NCBI RefSeq assembly: GCF_042646425.1
Contig: NZ_JBHRTR010000028.1
Span: 434,001 to 498,000 of the forward strand
DNA length: 64,000 nt
Reading direction: 5' to 3'
Source: Marinibaculum pumilum
GTDB lineage: Bacteria; Pseudomonadota; Alphaproteobacteria; Ferrovibrionales; Ferrovibrionaceae
Positions 36,430 through 44,941 of this stretch are shown piece after piece (the first letter of the stretch is position 1; the number at the start of each line of letters is the position of its first letter). Below the pieces are notes generated by a model that worked only from the letters and a program-made list of their open reading frames with translations, was not told where the DNA came from and made no database searches. A program made the translations under genes and the position numbers.

Positions 36430-36867
36430 ATGCGAACCGCCATTCTTGCGACCTGCCTGATCCTTGCCGGCACCGTGCCGGCTTCAGCGGAGGACGACTG
36501 GACCATCGCGCTGCAGGGCGACGGGGTCCGCTTCTCAAGCGTCCTGCCGCAGAAGGACTGCACGGCGAACAATGCCGGCACGCAGGTCTCCGGCACCTGC
36601 GACCATTCGGACATCTTCAACGACTTCGCCGCAGACGTGCAGATCATCGTGCAGAGGGTGACCTCCCAGGGCAGCGTCAACGGCAATACCGAATATGGCT
36701 GGGGCGCCAGCTGCTCCTTCACCCTGCACGACCCGGCGATCGGTTCGATGAAACTGACCACGACCCAGGCGTTCGAGCCCAGCTACCCAGCCGAGCCGCT
36801 CTGCGGGAAGCTGCAGATCACCGGCGGTGGCGGCTATGACTGGACCATCGTGTACAGCGGCGGATGA
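36430..36867 (+). CDS. Small secreted protein, family not recognised
   Basis: 145 residues. A clear signal peptide (MRTAILATCLILAGTVPASA-EDD) is followed by a small, apparently beta-rich domain with four cysteines (KDCTANN, GTCDHS, ASCSFT, PLCGKL), enough for two disulfides, and many Gly/Ser/Thr residues. Exported to the periplasm or outside. It follows the kinase gene by 103 bases and is followed by a 13-bp tandem repeat. I cannot assign a function. Confidence 0.75.
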   Translation: MRTAILATCLILAGTVPASAEDDWTIALQGDGVRFSSVLPQKDCTANNAGTQVSGTCDHSDIFNDFAADVQIIVQRVTSQGSVNGNTEYGWGASCSFTLHDPAIGSMKLTTTQAFEPSYPAEPLCGKLQITGGGGYDWTIVYSGG

Positions 36868-36873
36868 CGGCAC

Positions 36874-36925
36874 GATGACCGGGCCGGATGACCGGGCCGG
36901 ATGACCGGGGCGGATGACCGGGGCC
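36874..36925. repeat. Minisatellite, four 13-bp units
   Basis: Units: GATGACCGGGCCG twice, then GATGACCGGGGCG and GATGACCGGGGCC. It begins seven bases after the stop codon of the small secreted protein, in the convergent gap before the SnoaL-like gene. Confidence 0.85.
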
Positions 36926-36969
36926 GCTGACTTGGGCTGCTGGCCGGGGCAGTTGGACGGGCGGAAGGC

Positions 36970-37395
36970 TCACGGCCGCTTCCGGTCCTGCGGGTAGGGG
37001 CCGAGGACCCGCTCGCACAGCAGCGAGTCCTGGTACTCCTTCATCTCCAAGATCCTGCCGTCCTTCAGGCGGTACAGCAGGCAGTAGTCGTTGCGATAGG
37101 GCGTGCCGTCGGCGCGCACCATGTCGCCCTTTGCCTCGACCACGACCCAGTCCCCGTCGGCGATGAAGCGGAAGGCGTCGGTGCGTCCCGGCTCGCGCAG
37201 AAGGGTGTGGAGATAGCCGTAGAGGTCGGCCAGCACGCGTTCCTTGCCGCGGAAGACCTGCGACCAGGAATGGGAACCGGTCACCTCCATCGTCACCTCG
37301 TCCGCCAGCCGCGCCAGGAACAGGCGCCGGCGGTCGGCACGGTCCCCGGCGCCGAAGATCTCCTGCATGATCCGCTTGTTGTCGGCCGCGCTCAT
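36970..37395 (-). CDS. SnoaL-like / NTF2-fold protein
   Basis: 141 residues from the ATG at 37395, chosen because GGAGGACAGG precedes it; a longer frame would run into the LysR promoter. NTF2-like pattern: ADNKRIMQEIFGAGDRADRRRLFLARLADEVTMEVTGSHSWSQVFRGKERVLADLYGYL, then VVVEAKGDMVRADGTPYRNDYCLLYRLKDGRILEMKEYQDSLLCERVLG, typical of ketosteroid-isomerase-related SnoaL proteins that act as isomerases, cyclases or hydrolases on small hydrophobic molecules. Divergent from a LysR gene, which probably controls it. Substrate unknown. Confidence 0.85.
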   Translation of the reverse strand: MSAADNKRIMQEIFGAGDRADRRRLFLARLADEVTMEVTGSHSWSQVFRGKERVLADLYGYLHTLLREPGRTDAFRFIADGDWVVVEAKGDMVRADGTPYRNDYCLLYRLKDGRILEMKEYQDSLLCERVLGPYPQDRKRP

Positions 37396-37478
37396 CCTGT
37401 CCTCCATTGCGTCGGTCACCCGCCGGACAGGAATCGCCGCAAACGCCGCGCGCCGCCAACGCAACGGCTTCAGCTCGC

Positions 37479-37495
37479 CATGAATCTCCTTCATG
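37479..37495. promoter_or_regulatory. Inverted repeat at the LysR promoter
   Basis: CATGAA-TCTCC-TTCATG, perfect 6-bp arms, located 7 bases before the LysR start and in the divergent gap with the SnoaL-like gene. Likely the LysR binding site for autorepression. Confidence 0.5.
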
Positions 37496-37502
37496 ATCGG
37501 GC

Positions 37503-38486
37503 ATGGACCGCCTGCCGCCCTTCGATGCCCTCATCGCCTTCGAGGCCGCCGCTCGCCTGGGCGGGATGACCCGGGCCGCAGGCGAACTGGGCCTGACCCA
37601 GAGCGCCGTCAGCCACCGGATCCGACGGCTCGAACGGTTCATGGAGGTGGCGCTGTTCCATCGCGGCAATGCCGGGCTTGCAACCACGGCCGCCGGCACC
37701 GCCCTGCTGGAGGATGTGCGCGACCTGCTGGCGCGGGCAGCCGACCTGCGGGGACGCTGCCTTCAGGCGGAGGCGCCGCAACGCATCCGGGTCGGCGTCG
37801 GCGCGGCGCTGGCGGACAACTGGCTGGTGCGGCGCCTGCCGGACTTCTCCGCCCGGCACCCGGCCGCGATGGTGGAACTGGCGGTGGTGGAGAACGAGGC
37901 GCCGGAGCGGATGGCAGGGCTGGACCTGCGGATCCTCTGGGTCGGCGCGTCGGAAGCGCGCGCGAGTACGACCCAGCGGGCGCTGTTCCGCGAGCATGTC
38001 TTCCCGGTCTGCGCGCCGGACCTGCTCCGCGGCATCGGGCCATGCGGGAACCCGGACCTGCTGGTCCGGCTGCCGCTCCTCCACAAGCAGGCGCCCGGCG
38101 GGCAGGGCGCGGAATGGCACTGGCAGACCTGGTTCGACCGGCTCGGCCTGCCCGGCCGCCCGGCGGAGGCGCTGCGCTTCACGGCGATCGGCCCGGCGAT
38201 CGCCGCGGCCCTTGGCGGGGCGGGCGTGGCCCTGGCGCGGTCGATGCTGGTGCGGGACGCACTGCGCGACGGCCGCCTGGTCCGCCTGCTGCCGCCCGAA
38301 CGCGACATGCTGTCGGCCAAGGTGCATGTGGTGCGCTGGCCCGGCCGGCATGCCGGCAATCCCCGCATCCTGGCCTTTGCCGCCTGGCTTGCCGCGGCGG
38401 CGCAGGAAGGTGAGGATCGGCTCCAGAACGCAGAAACCGGCGCACCGGTCCGGCGCCATGGCTCGCCATTTCGCTTGGCGCCGTGA
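37503..38486 (+). CDS. LysR-family regulator (GcvA-like)
   Basis: 327 residues. N-terminal helix-turn-helix: PPFDALIAFEAAARLGGMTRAAGELGLTQSAVSHRIRRLERFMEVALFHRG, with the SAVSHRIRRLE form of the GcvA subgroup. The remaining residues form the periplasmic-binding-like effector domain. It lies back-to-back with the SnoaL-like gene and upstream of the reductive-dehalogenase-like gene, either of which could be its target. Confidence 0.92.
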   Translation: MDRLPPFDALIAFEAAARLGGMTRAAGELGLTQSAVSHRIRRLERFMEVALFHRGNAGLATTAAGTALLEDVRDLLARAADLRGRCLQAEAPQRIRVGVGAALADNWLVRRLPDFSARHPAAMVELAVVENEAPERMAGLDLRILWVGASEARASTTQRALFREHVFPVCAPDLLRGIGPCGNPDLLVRLPLLHKQAPGGQGAEWHWQTWFDRLGLPGRPAEALRFTAIGPAIAAALGGAGVALARSMLVRDALRDGRLVRLLPPERDMLSAKVHVVRWPGRHAGNPRILAFAAWLAAAAQEGEDRLQNAETGAPVRRHGSPFRLAP

Positions 38487-38494
38487 CGTGCGGT

Positions 38495-38562
38495 AGCCGG
38501 AAGAGGTCAGGGGCCGGAAGAGGTCAGGGGCCGGACGCGGTCAGTGGCCGGACGCGGTCAGG
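38495..38562. repeat. Minisatellite, four 17-bp units
   Basis: Units: two copies near GGCCGGAAGAGGTCAGG, then two of GGCCGGACGCGGTCAG(T/G). It fills the gap between the LysR stop and the ribosome-binding site of the iron-sulfur protein gene, so copy-number change would alter that promoter-to-start distance. Confidence 0.85.
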
Positions 38563-38572
38563 GGAGGAACGA

Positions 38573-39631
38573 ATGGGACGGACTTCGGGCACGACGGCCT
38601 ACAGGCCTTCCGACGCCTATCTCGCGATCAAGCCGGAGGTTTCCGGCAATGTCATCAACGGGCTCGGGGAGACGGCGCCGCGGCGGGCCTCGCCGAGTTT
38701 CTGGCATCCGCCGGAACTGCATCCCTTCGGCGCGGTGCGGGAGATGGCGAGCGAATCCGTGCGGGTGGACCCGGCGGTGCGCGCGGTATTCGCGGAAGCG
38801 CACCAGCATCCGCCGCTTGACCCCATCGCCGCGCGACAGATCGTCCGCCCGGCCGCGGAATGGACCGATGCCGCGCGCGACTTCGCACTGTCGCACGAGG
38901 CGGACCTGTTCGGTGCCGTGCCGATGCAGGATCACTACATCGTCGACGGCTACGAGATCGCGGAGCGCAACGTCATCGTGCTCGGGGTCGCGCACGACTA
39001 CGAGAGGATCCGCAAGCTGCCCAGCACAGCGGAGGAGACGGAGGGCGTGATGGATGTCGGCGTGCAATACGCCCGCGGCACCCGCAGCTCCTTCGCGCTG
39101 GCGAACTGGATCCGCGCGCAGGGCTTCAGCGCCCATGCCTATCCGGGGCCGAAGGCCGATGCCCTGCTGCTGATCCCGCCGGCGATCGATGCCGGCCTGG
39201 GCGAGCTGGGCAAGCACGGCTCGATGATCAACCGGACCTACGGCTCCGGCTTCCGGCTCGCCGGGGTGACCACGGACATGCCGCTGGCCTGCACGCAGCC
39301 GGATATCTTCGGCGCGGACGATTTCTGCACCGGCTGCCAGGTCTGCACCAACGCCTGCCCGCCGGGCGCGATCGGGCCGGAGAAGCAGACCGTGCGCGGG
39401 GTGGAGAAGTGGTATGTCGACTTCGACCTCTGCATTCCCTACTTCGCCGAGAATGCCGCCTGCGGCCTGTGCATCGCGGTCTGCCCCTGGACCCGGCCCG
39501 GCGTCGCGGAGAACCTGCTGGCGAAGATGGCCCGCCGCCGCGAGCGGTCAGGGGCTGAGCGGGCGGGAGCTGAGCGGGCAGGAGCTGAGCAGGCGGGCGC
39601 GCGGCTGCCGGACGGCGCGCCGGCGGAATGA
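38573..39631 (+). CDS. Reductive-dehalogenase/QueG-like cobalamin-type iron-sulfur protein
   Basis: 352 residues, start preceded by GGGGAGGAACGA. Central region (LSHEADLFGAVPM ... NVIVLGVAHDYERI ... SSFALANWIRAQGFSAHAYPG ... GLGELGKHGSMINRTYGSGFRLAGVTTDMPL, about residues 107-238) resembles the corrinoid-binding core of RdhA/epoxyqueuosine reductases. Two Fe-S clusters follow: Cys252/255/258/262 and Cys287/297/300/304, with the VCPW ending typical of RdhA. No Tat signal is seen, so it is probably cytoplasmic. Membrane-anchor RdhB is absent. The tail (SGAERAGAERAGAEQAGAR) is encoded by a 15-bp repeat. True dehalogenase versus other reductase is open. Confidence 0.7.
   Translation: MGRTSGTTAYRPSDAYLAIKPEVSGNVINGLGETAPRRASPSFWHPPELHPFGAVREMASESVRVDPAVRAVFAEAHQHPPLDPIAARQIVRPAAEWTDAARDFALSHEADLFGAVPMQDHYIVDGYEIAERNVIVLGVAHDYERIRKLPSTAEETEGVMDVGVQYARGTRSSFALANWIRAQGFSAHAYPGPKADALLLIPPAIDAGLGELGKHGSMINRTYGSGFRLAGVTTDMPLACTQPDIFGADDFCTGCQVCTNACPPGAIGPEKQTVRGVEKWYVDFDLCIPYFAENAACGLCIAVCPWTRPGVAENLLAKMARRRERSGAERAGAERAGAEQAGARLPDGAPAE
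39551..39595 (+). repeat. In-frame 15-bp repeat at the 3' end of the iron-sulfur protein gene
   Basis: Three units near GGAGCTGAGCGGGCG encode repeated AGAER/AGAEQ residues just before the stop. Length variation here would preserve the reading frame. Confidence 0.8.
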
Positions 39632-39678
39632 TCCGCCGGCCGCGGACTGCCGGGTAGCAGCAGCCTGACCCAGGCGCC

Positions 39679-40530
39679 TCAGTTCAGCCAGCGCTTGCGC
39701 CGCCGATAGGAGCGCACGTCGCGGAACGAGCGGCGGCCCTGTTCCGACATGCCGAGATAGAACTCCTTCACGTCGGCATTCTCGCGCAGGGCGGCGGCGG
39801 CGCCCTCCATCACCACGCGGCCATTCTCCAGGATATAGCCGTAGCGGGCATATTTCAGGGCGATGTTGGTGTTCTGCTCCGCCAGCAGGAACGACACCCG
39901 TTCCTTCTCGTTCAGGTTCCGCACGATCTGGAAGATCTCCTCCACCAGCTGCGGCGCCAGGCCCATCGAGGGCTCGTCGAGCAGGATCGTCTCCGGCCGT
40001 GACATCAGCGCGCGGCCGATCGCGCACATCTGCTGCTCGCCGCCGGAGGTATAGCCCGCCTGGCTCTTGCGGCGTTCCGCCAGGCGCGGGAAATAGGCGT
40101 AGACCATCTCCAGGTCCGCGGCGACCTTGCGGCTGCCGTCGCGGCGGGTATAGGCGCCGGTCAGCAGGTTCTCCTCAACGGTCAGGTGGCGGAAGCAGTG
40201 GCGGCCCTCCATCACCTGGATCACGCCCCGCCGGACCAGCTCGGCGGGCGAGAGCCCGGCGATCGGCAGGCCGCGATAGGCGATCGTGCCCTTTGTGACT
40301 TCGCCGCGCTCCGAACCCAGCAGGTTGGAGATCGCCTTCAGGGTGGTGGACTTGCCGGCCCCGTTGCCGCCCAGCAGCGCGGTGATGCCGCCTTCCGGCA
40401 CCTCCAGGCTGACGCCGCGCAGCACAAGGACGACATGGTTGTAGACCACCTCGACATTCCGCACCGCGAGGAGCGGCGCGGCTGCCTGCGCGGCGGGTGT
40501 ATCGGGGGCGGCGGCGGCTGTGTCGGTCAT
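39679..40530 (-). CDS. livF: Liv-type ABC importer ATPase (LivF)
   Basis: 283 residues from the ATG at 40530. Walker A GGNGAGKST, Q-loop VIQVMEGRHCFRHLTVEENLLTGAYTR, signature YTSGGEQQMCAIGRALM, Walker B TILLDEPSMGLAP, then LAEQNTNIAL, all typical of LivF. The signature starts TSGG instead of LSGG. A Liv-type N-terminal stretch of 20 Ala-rich residues is added. The C-terminus has a basic tail (GRRSFRDVRSYRRRKRWLN). Last gene of the ligase-LivG-LivH-LivM-binding protein-LivF operon. Confidence 0.93.
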   Translation of the reverse strand: MTDTAAAAPDTPAAQAAAPLLAVRNVEVVYNHVVLVLRGVSLEVPEGGITALLGGNGAGKSTTLKAISNLLGSERGEVTKGTIAYRGLPIAGLSPAELVRRGVIQVMEGRHCFRHLTVEENLLTGAYTRRDGSRKVAADLEMVYAYFPRLAERRKSQAGYTSGGEQQMCAIGRALMSRPETILLDEPSMGLAPQLVEEIFQIVRNLNEKERVSFLLAEQNTNIALKYARYGYILENGRVVMEGAAAALRENADVKEFYLGMSEQGRRSFRDVRSYRRRKRWLN

Positions 40531-40601
40531 CGCGGGTTCCGGATCGGCGGGGCGGGCGGGGCGCCGCCCGCCGGCGGCGCCCCCGAAGGCCCCATGGGGA
40601 C

Positions 40602-41906
40602 CTACATGTTGCACGCGCGCGGCGTGATCCCGGCCTCCTTGGCATAGGCCATGGAATCCTCCTGGATCAGCGGATCGACCACCTCGCGGTCGGCGGGGAT
40701 GTAGTCGGTGATCAGCTTCCATTCCTTGGCCTTGGCGTCCCACTGCTGGATAGCGCCCAGGCCGGGGCCGCCGTGATTGGCGCAGCTCACCTTCACCGGC
40801 ACGGTGAAGCCGGGCAGGCCGAGCGCCTCCAGCCGCGCCTCGTCCACGTCCAGCGCCTCGTAGCCGTCGCGGACCATCGCCGGCGTCAGCTCGTTGGTGC
40901 CGTGGATCTCCATCGCCTTGCGCATCGCCTCGGCGGCCCACATCGCCGCGACCATGCCGCGGTTGTAGAGCACGGTGCCGGGATTGCTGCCGTCGCCGGC
41001 GGCCTGGCCCTTGTCATAGACATGCGCCTTCAGGTCGCCGTAGATCGGATAATCGTCGCCGACGCCGTGGAAGGCGACCGCCTTGTAGCCGTCGGCCTCC
41101 TCGCCGGCGGGGATCACGTCGTTCTCGGACGCCGACCACCAGACGCCGATGAACTTGTCCATCGGGAAGCGGACCGATGCCGCCTCCTTGATCGCCACCT
41201 GGTTCATCACGCCCCAGCCCCACATCGTCACATAGTCGGGACGCTCGCGACGGACCTGCAGCCAGGTCGCCTTCTGTTCCTGGCCCGGATGGTCGACCGG
41301 CAGCAGCATCAGTTCGAAGCCGTGCTTCTTCGACAGCTCCTCCAGGGTGCGGATCGGCTCCTTGCCGTAGGCGGAATTGTGGTAGACCAGCGCGATCTTC
41401 TTGCCCTTCAGGTCGCCGCCCTCCTGCTCGGCGATATGCTTCACGATGATCGAGGCGGCATCCCAGTAGGTGCCGGGGAAGTTGAAGACGCCGGGGAAGA
41501 CCTTGCCGTTGGCCGCCGAGGTACGGCCATAGCCCATCGAGTGGATCGGGATCTCGTCTTCGGTCGCCTTCGGGATCAGCTGATAGGTGATGCCCGTCGA
41601 CAGCGGCTGGTAGACCAGGGCGCCCTGCCCCTTGGTCGCCTCGTAGCATTCCACGCCGCGCTGGGTGTTGTAGCCGGTCTCGCACTCCACCAGCTTGACC
41701 TTCGCGCCCTCGATGCCGCCGTCGCGCTCGTTCAGCAGGGTGAAATAGTCCGCATAGCCGTCGGCGAAGGGAATGCCGTTCGGGGCATAGGGGCCGGTGC
41801 GGTAGCTCAGCGCCGGCACCACCAGTTCCGCGGCTTCGGCCAGCGGCGGTGCCGCCGCGATGCTCAGGGCCGCCGCGGTCGCGGCGGCCATCATTGCCTG
41901 TCTCAT
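40602..41906 (-). CDS. Liv-type ABC importer binding protein
   Basis: 434 residues. Signal peptide MRQAMMAAATAAALSIAAAPPLAEA, then a type I binding fold: LVVPALSYRTGPYAPNGIPFADGYADYFTLLNERDGGIEGAKVKLVECETGYN. Members of this subgroup (FADGY, long second lobe) are typically linked with acyl-CoA ligases and bind aliphatic or aromatic carboxylates rather than leucine. Positioned between LivM and LivF in the same operon, 70 bases from each. Ligand inferred only. Confidence 0.9.
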   Translation of the reverse strand: MRQAMMAAATAAALSIAAAPPLAEAAELVVPALSYRTGPYAPNGIPFADGYADYFTLLNERDGGIEGAKVKLVECETGYNTQRGVECYEATKGQGALVYQPLSTGITYQLIPKATEDEIPIHSMGYGRTSAANGKVFPGVFNFPGTYWDAASIIVKHIAEQEGGDLKGKKIALVYHNSAYGKEPIRTLEELSKKHGFELMLLPVDHPGQEQKATWLQVRRERPDYVTMWGWGVMNQVAIKEAASVRFPMDKFIGVWWSASENDVIPAGEEADGYKAVAFHGVGDDYPIYGDLKAHVYDKGQAAGDGSNPGTVLYNRGMVAAMWAAEAMRKAMEIHGTNELTPAMVRDGYEALDVDEARLEALGLPGFTVPVKVSCANHGGPGLGAIQQWDAKAKEWKLITDYIPADREVVDPLIQEDSMAYAKEAGITPRACNM

Positions 41907-41976
41907 TGCATCCTCCCTGGATGTCGGTTCTTGGTTCGCCTTTTGTCGTTCCGGCTGGCGGTGCGGTCGCGCCTCC

Positions 41977-43053
41977 TCAATAGGGGAACGGCCAGTGGCG
42001 AAGCTTCTCCTTCGCCATCGCCCAGAGCCGCGCCAGCCCGTGCGGCTCGACGATCAGGAAGAACACGATCAGGGCACCGACGATCGTGATCTCGAAATGC
42101 CGGGCGAGCACCGGCGCCATGCCGGCGGCATCCACCATCGCCTGCTTCAGCACGATCGGCAGCACCACCAGCAGCAGCGCGCCGAGGAAGGAGCCGAGCA
42201 TGGAGCCGAGCCCGCCGATGATCACCATGAACAGCACCAGGAAGCTCTGGTTGATGCCGAACGCCTCGGTCGGCTCCACCGCGCCGAACCAGATGCAGAA
42301 GTACAGCGCGCCGGCGACTCCGATATAGAAGGACGAGATGGCGAAGGCGGACAGCTTCGCCTGCAGCGGCGGCACGCCGATGATCTGGGCGGCGATATCC
42401 ATGTCGCGGATCGCCATCCAGCTGCGGCCGATGCGGCCGCGCACCATGTTCTTCGCCGCGAAGCCCAGCAGGGTCAGCAGCGCCAGGGCGAACAGGTAGG
42501 TCGCCCAGGGCGGCGCGGCCGGACCGGTGACCGCGATGCCGAACATCGTCCGCTCCGGCACGGTGATCATGCCGGTGGCGGAATGGTTGTAGAACCAGGG
42601 CACCTTGTTGAAGAGCCAGACCAGGAAGAACTGTGCCGCCAGGGTCGCGACCGCCAGGTAGAACCCCTTGATCCTTAAGGAGGGCAGGCCGAACAGCAGG
42701 CCGACGCCTGCGGTGATGCCGCCGGACAGCAGCACGACGACGAAGATGTTCAGCCATTCGAACTCGGTCATCAGCTTGTAGGACGCATAGGCGCCGACCG
42801 CCATGAAGCCGCCGGTGCCCAGGCTGACGAGGCCGCAATAGCCGGTCAGGATGTTCAGGCCGATCGCCGCCAGGCTGAAGATCAGGAACGGCAGCAGGAT
42901 CGACTTCTCCCAGTAGTCGTCGATCAGGAACGGGACGACGAGGAAGGCGAAGGCCAGGGCGAACCAGAACGCCCAGCGGTCCAGGCGGACCGGGAAGATC
43001 TGCCCGTCCGCGGCGTAGGAGGTCTTGAAGTCGCCGGTCTCGCGGTAGAACAA
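41977..43053 (-). CDS. livM: Liv-type ABC importer permease (LivM)
   Basis: 358 residues, mainly membrane helices. LivM motifs: LAAIGLNILTGYCGLVSLGTGGFMAVGAYASYKL, GLLFGLPSLRIKGFYLAVATLAAQFFL, SWMAIRDMDIAAQIIGVPPLQAKLSAFAISSFYIGVAGALYF, and VLFMVIIGGLGSMLGSFLGALLLVVLPIVL. It pairs with LivH (stop 25 bases upstream) to form the channel. Extra hydrophilic N-terminus (MFYRETGDFKTSYAADGQIFPVRLDRWAFWF) is common in this subgroup. Confidence 0.93.
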   Translation of the reverse strand: MFYRETGDFKTSYAADGQIFPVRLDRWAFWFALAFAFLVVPFLIDDYWEKSILLPFLIFSLAAIGLNILTGYCGLVSLGTGGFMAVGAYASYKLMTEFEWLNIFVVVLLSGGITAGVGLLFGLPSLRIKGFYLAVATLAAQFFLVWLFNKVPWFYNHSATGMITVPERTMFGIAVTGPAAPPWATYLFALALLTLLGFAAKNMVRGRIGRSWMAIRDMDIAAQIIGVPPLQAKLSAFAISSFYIGVAGALYFCIWFGAVEPTEAFGINQSFLVLFMVIIGGLGSMLGSFLGALLLVVLPIVLKQAMVDAAGMAPVLARHFEITIVGALIVFFLIVEPHGLARLWAMAKEKLRHWPFPY

Positions 43054-43077
43054 GGGACTGCCTCCTTGCCGGCGCGC

Positions 43078-44028
43078 TCAGACGCGCTCGATCAGACGTT
43101 CGCCGAACAGCCCCTGCGGCCGGACCAGCAGGAACAGCAGGGCGACGACATAGGCGAACCAGTTTTCGAGCGCGCCGCCGATGAAGGGACCGAGATAGAT
43201 CTCCGCCAGCTTCTCCCCCACGCCGATGATCAGCCCGCCGACGATGGCGCCGGGGATCGAGGTGAAGCCGCCCAGGATCAGCACCGGAAGGGCCTTCAGG
43301 GCGATCAGGGAGAGCGAGAACTGCACGCCGGATTTCGCGCCCCACATCACGCCGGCGACCAGGGCGACGAAACCGGCGATCGACCAGACGATCACCCAGA
43401 TGGTGCGCAGGCTGATGCCGACGGACAGGGCCGCCTGATGGTCGTCCGCGACGGCCCGCAGCGCGCGCCCGATGCGGGTGTACTGCGAGAACAGGGTGAG
43501 CAGGATCACCAGCACCGTCGCGATCACGGCGGCGGCGACCTCCAGCTTCTCGACATAGATGTCGAAGCGGTCGAGCATCCAGTCCGAGGCGCCGGAGGGC
43601 AGGCCGATATCGAGCGGCTTCACGTCCGACCCCCACATCAGGTCGCCCACCCCTTCCAGCACATAGGCCAGGCCGATGGTGGCCATGAACAGGATGATCG
43701 GTTCCTGGTTCACCAGATGGCGGAGGATCAGCCGTTCGATCAGGAGCGCGAGGCCGACCATCACCGCCATGGTCAGCGGGATCGCCAGCCAGAGCGGCAG
43801 TTCCGGCATCCATGCGGCCGGCAGACCGAGGACGTGCAGGATCTCCGCGAACGGGGTGTAGCCCAGGATCAGGCCGGCCAGGGTCAGCGCCGCGAACAGG
43901 CACATCACCCCCTGCGCGAAGTTGAAGATCTCCGACGCCTTGAAGATCAGCACGAAGCCCAGCGCCACCAGGGCGTACATGACCCCCGCCAGCAGGCCGG
44001 AGATGACGGTCTCGATGAAGAACAGCAT
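43078..44028 (-). CDS. livH: Liv-type ABC importer permease (LivH)
   Basis: 316 residues with about eight to nine helices. LivH signature: LLAGVMYALVALGFVLIFKASEIFNFAQGVMCLFAALTLAG at the N-terminus, and SQYTRIGRALRAVADDHQAALSVGISLRTIWVIVWSIAGFVALVAGV and VLILGGFTSIPGAIVGGLIIGVGEKLAE near the C-terminus. Spacing to LivG is 16 bases. Confidence 0.95.
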   Translation of the reverse strand: MLFFIETVISGLLAGVMYALVALGFVLIFKASEIFNFAQGVMCLFAALTLAGLILGYTPFAEILHVLGLPAAWMPELPLWLAIPLTMAVMVGLALLIERLILRHLVNQEPIILFMATIGLAYVLEGVGDLMWGSDVKPLDIGLPSGASDWMLDRFDIYVEKLEVAAAVIATVLVILLTLFSQYTRIGRALRAVADDHQAALSVGISLRTIWVIVWSIAGFVALVAGVMWGAKSGVQFSLSLIALKALPVLILGGFTSIPGAIVGGLIIGVGEKLAEIYLGPFIGGALENWFAYVVALLFLLVRPQGLFGERLIERV

Positions 44029-44044
44029 CGCCCGCCTCCCGTCC

Positions 44045-44941
44045 CTAGCTCTCGTCGTCGTGCGCGACGCCGAGATAGGCGTCGATCACCGCCTGGTTGC
44101 GGCGCACCTCGTCCGGCGTGCCGTCGCCGATCTTCTTGCCGTAGTCGAGCACGACGACCCGGTCGGAGATGTCCATCACCACCCCCATGTCATGTTCGAT
44201 CAGCGCGATGGTGGTGCCGAATTCCGCGTTCACGTCGAGGATGAAGCGGCACATGTCGGCCTTCTCCTCCACATTCATGCCGGCCATCGGCTCGTCCAGC
44301 AGAAGCAGCGAGGGCTCCGCCGCCAGCGCGCGGCCCAGTTCCACACGCTTCTGCAGGCCGTAGGGCAGGCGGCCGACCGGGGTCTTGCGGATATGCTGGA
44401 TCTCCAGGAAGTCGATCACCCGCTCGGCCGCGGCGCGATGCGCCACCTCTTCGCGTTCCGCCGGCCCCTTCCACAGCACCTGCCAGAACAGGTTGCGGTG
44501 CATCTTCGTCAGCCGCCCGGTCATGATGTTGTCCAGCACCGTCATGCCCTTGAACAGGGCGATGTTCTGGAAGGTGCGGGCGATGCCCTGGCGGGCGATC
44601 TGGTGCGGCTTCAGCGCCCGGCGCAGCTGCCCGTGGAAGACGATCTCGCCCTCCTGCGGGTGGTAGAAGCCGTTGATCACGTTCAGCATCGACGATTTGC
44701 CGGCGCCGTTCGGTCCGATGATGGCGCGGACTTCGCCGTCGCGGATGTCGAAGCTGATATCGCTGATCGCGGTCACCCCGCCGAAGCGCAGGGTGATGTT
44801 GCGCACTTCCAGCACCGGCGGGCCGATGCGCCGGTCCGCAGCGGTCGGCCGGCCCGAAGCGTCAGCGCCCGCTGCGGTCCCTGCAGCGGCTTCGCCGGCG
44901 CCGCCGGACCGGAACGGCATGGCCAGGCCACCGGCGGTCAT
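44045..44941 (-). CDS. livG: Liv-type ABC importer ATPase (LivG)
   Basis: 298 residues. After a 45-residue Ala/Gly-rich extension, the ATPase begins LEVRNITLRFGGVTAISDISFDIRDGEVRAIIGPNGAGKSS (Walker A), then the LivG-characteristic QIARQGIARTFQNIALFKGMTVLDNIMTGR. The signature is LPYGLQKRVELGRAL (in place of LSGGQ, as in many LivG proteins), Walker B LLLLDEPMAGMN. Its start overlaps the stop of the ligase gene (ATGA). Confidence 0.93.
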   Translation of the reverse strand: MTAGGLAMPFRSGGAGEAAAGTAAGADASGRPTAADRRIGPPVLEVRNITLRFGGVTAISDISFDIRDGEVRAIIGPNGAGKSSMLNVINGFYHPQEGEIVFHGQLRRALKPHQIARQGIARTFQNIALFKGMTVLDNIMTGRLTKMHRNLFWQVLWKGPAEREEVAHRAAAERVIDFLEIQHIRKTPVGRLPYGLQKRVELGRALAAEPSLLLLDEPMAGMNVEEKADMCRFILDVNAEFGTTIALIEHDMGVVMDISDRVVVLDYGKKIGDGTPDEVRRNQAVIDAYLGVAHDDES

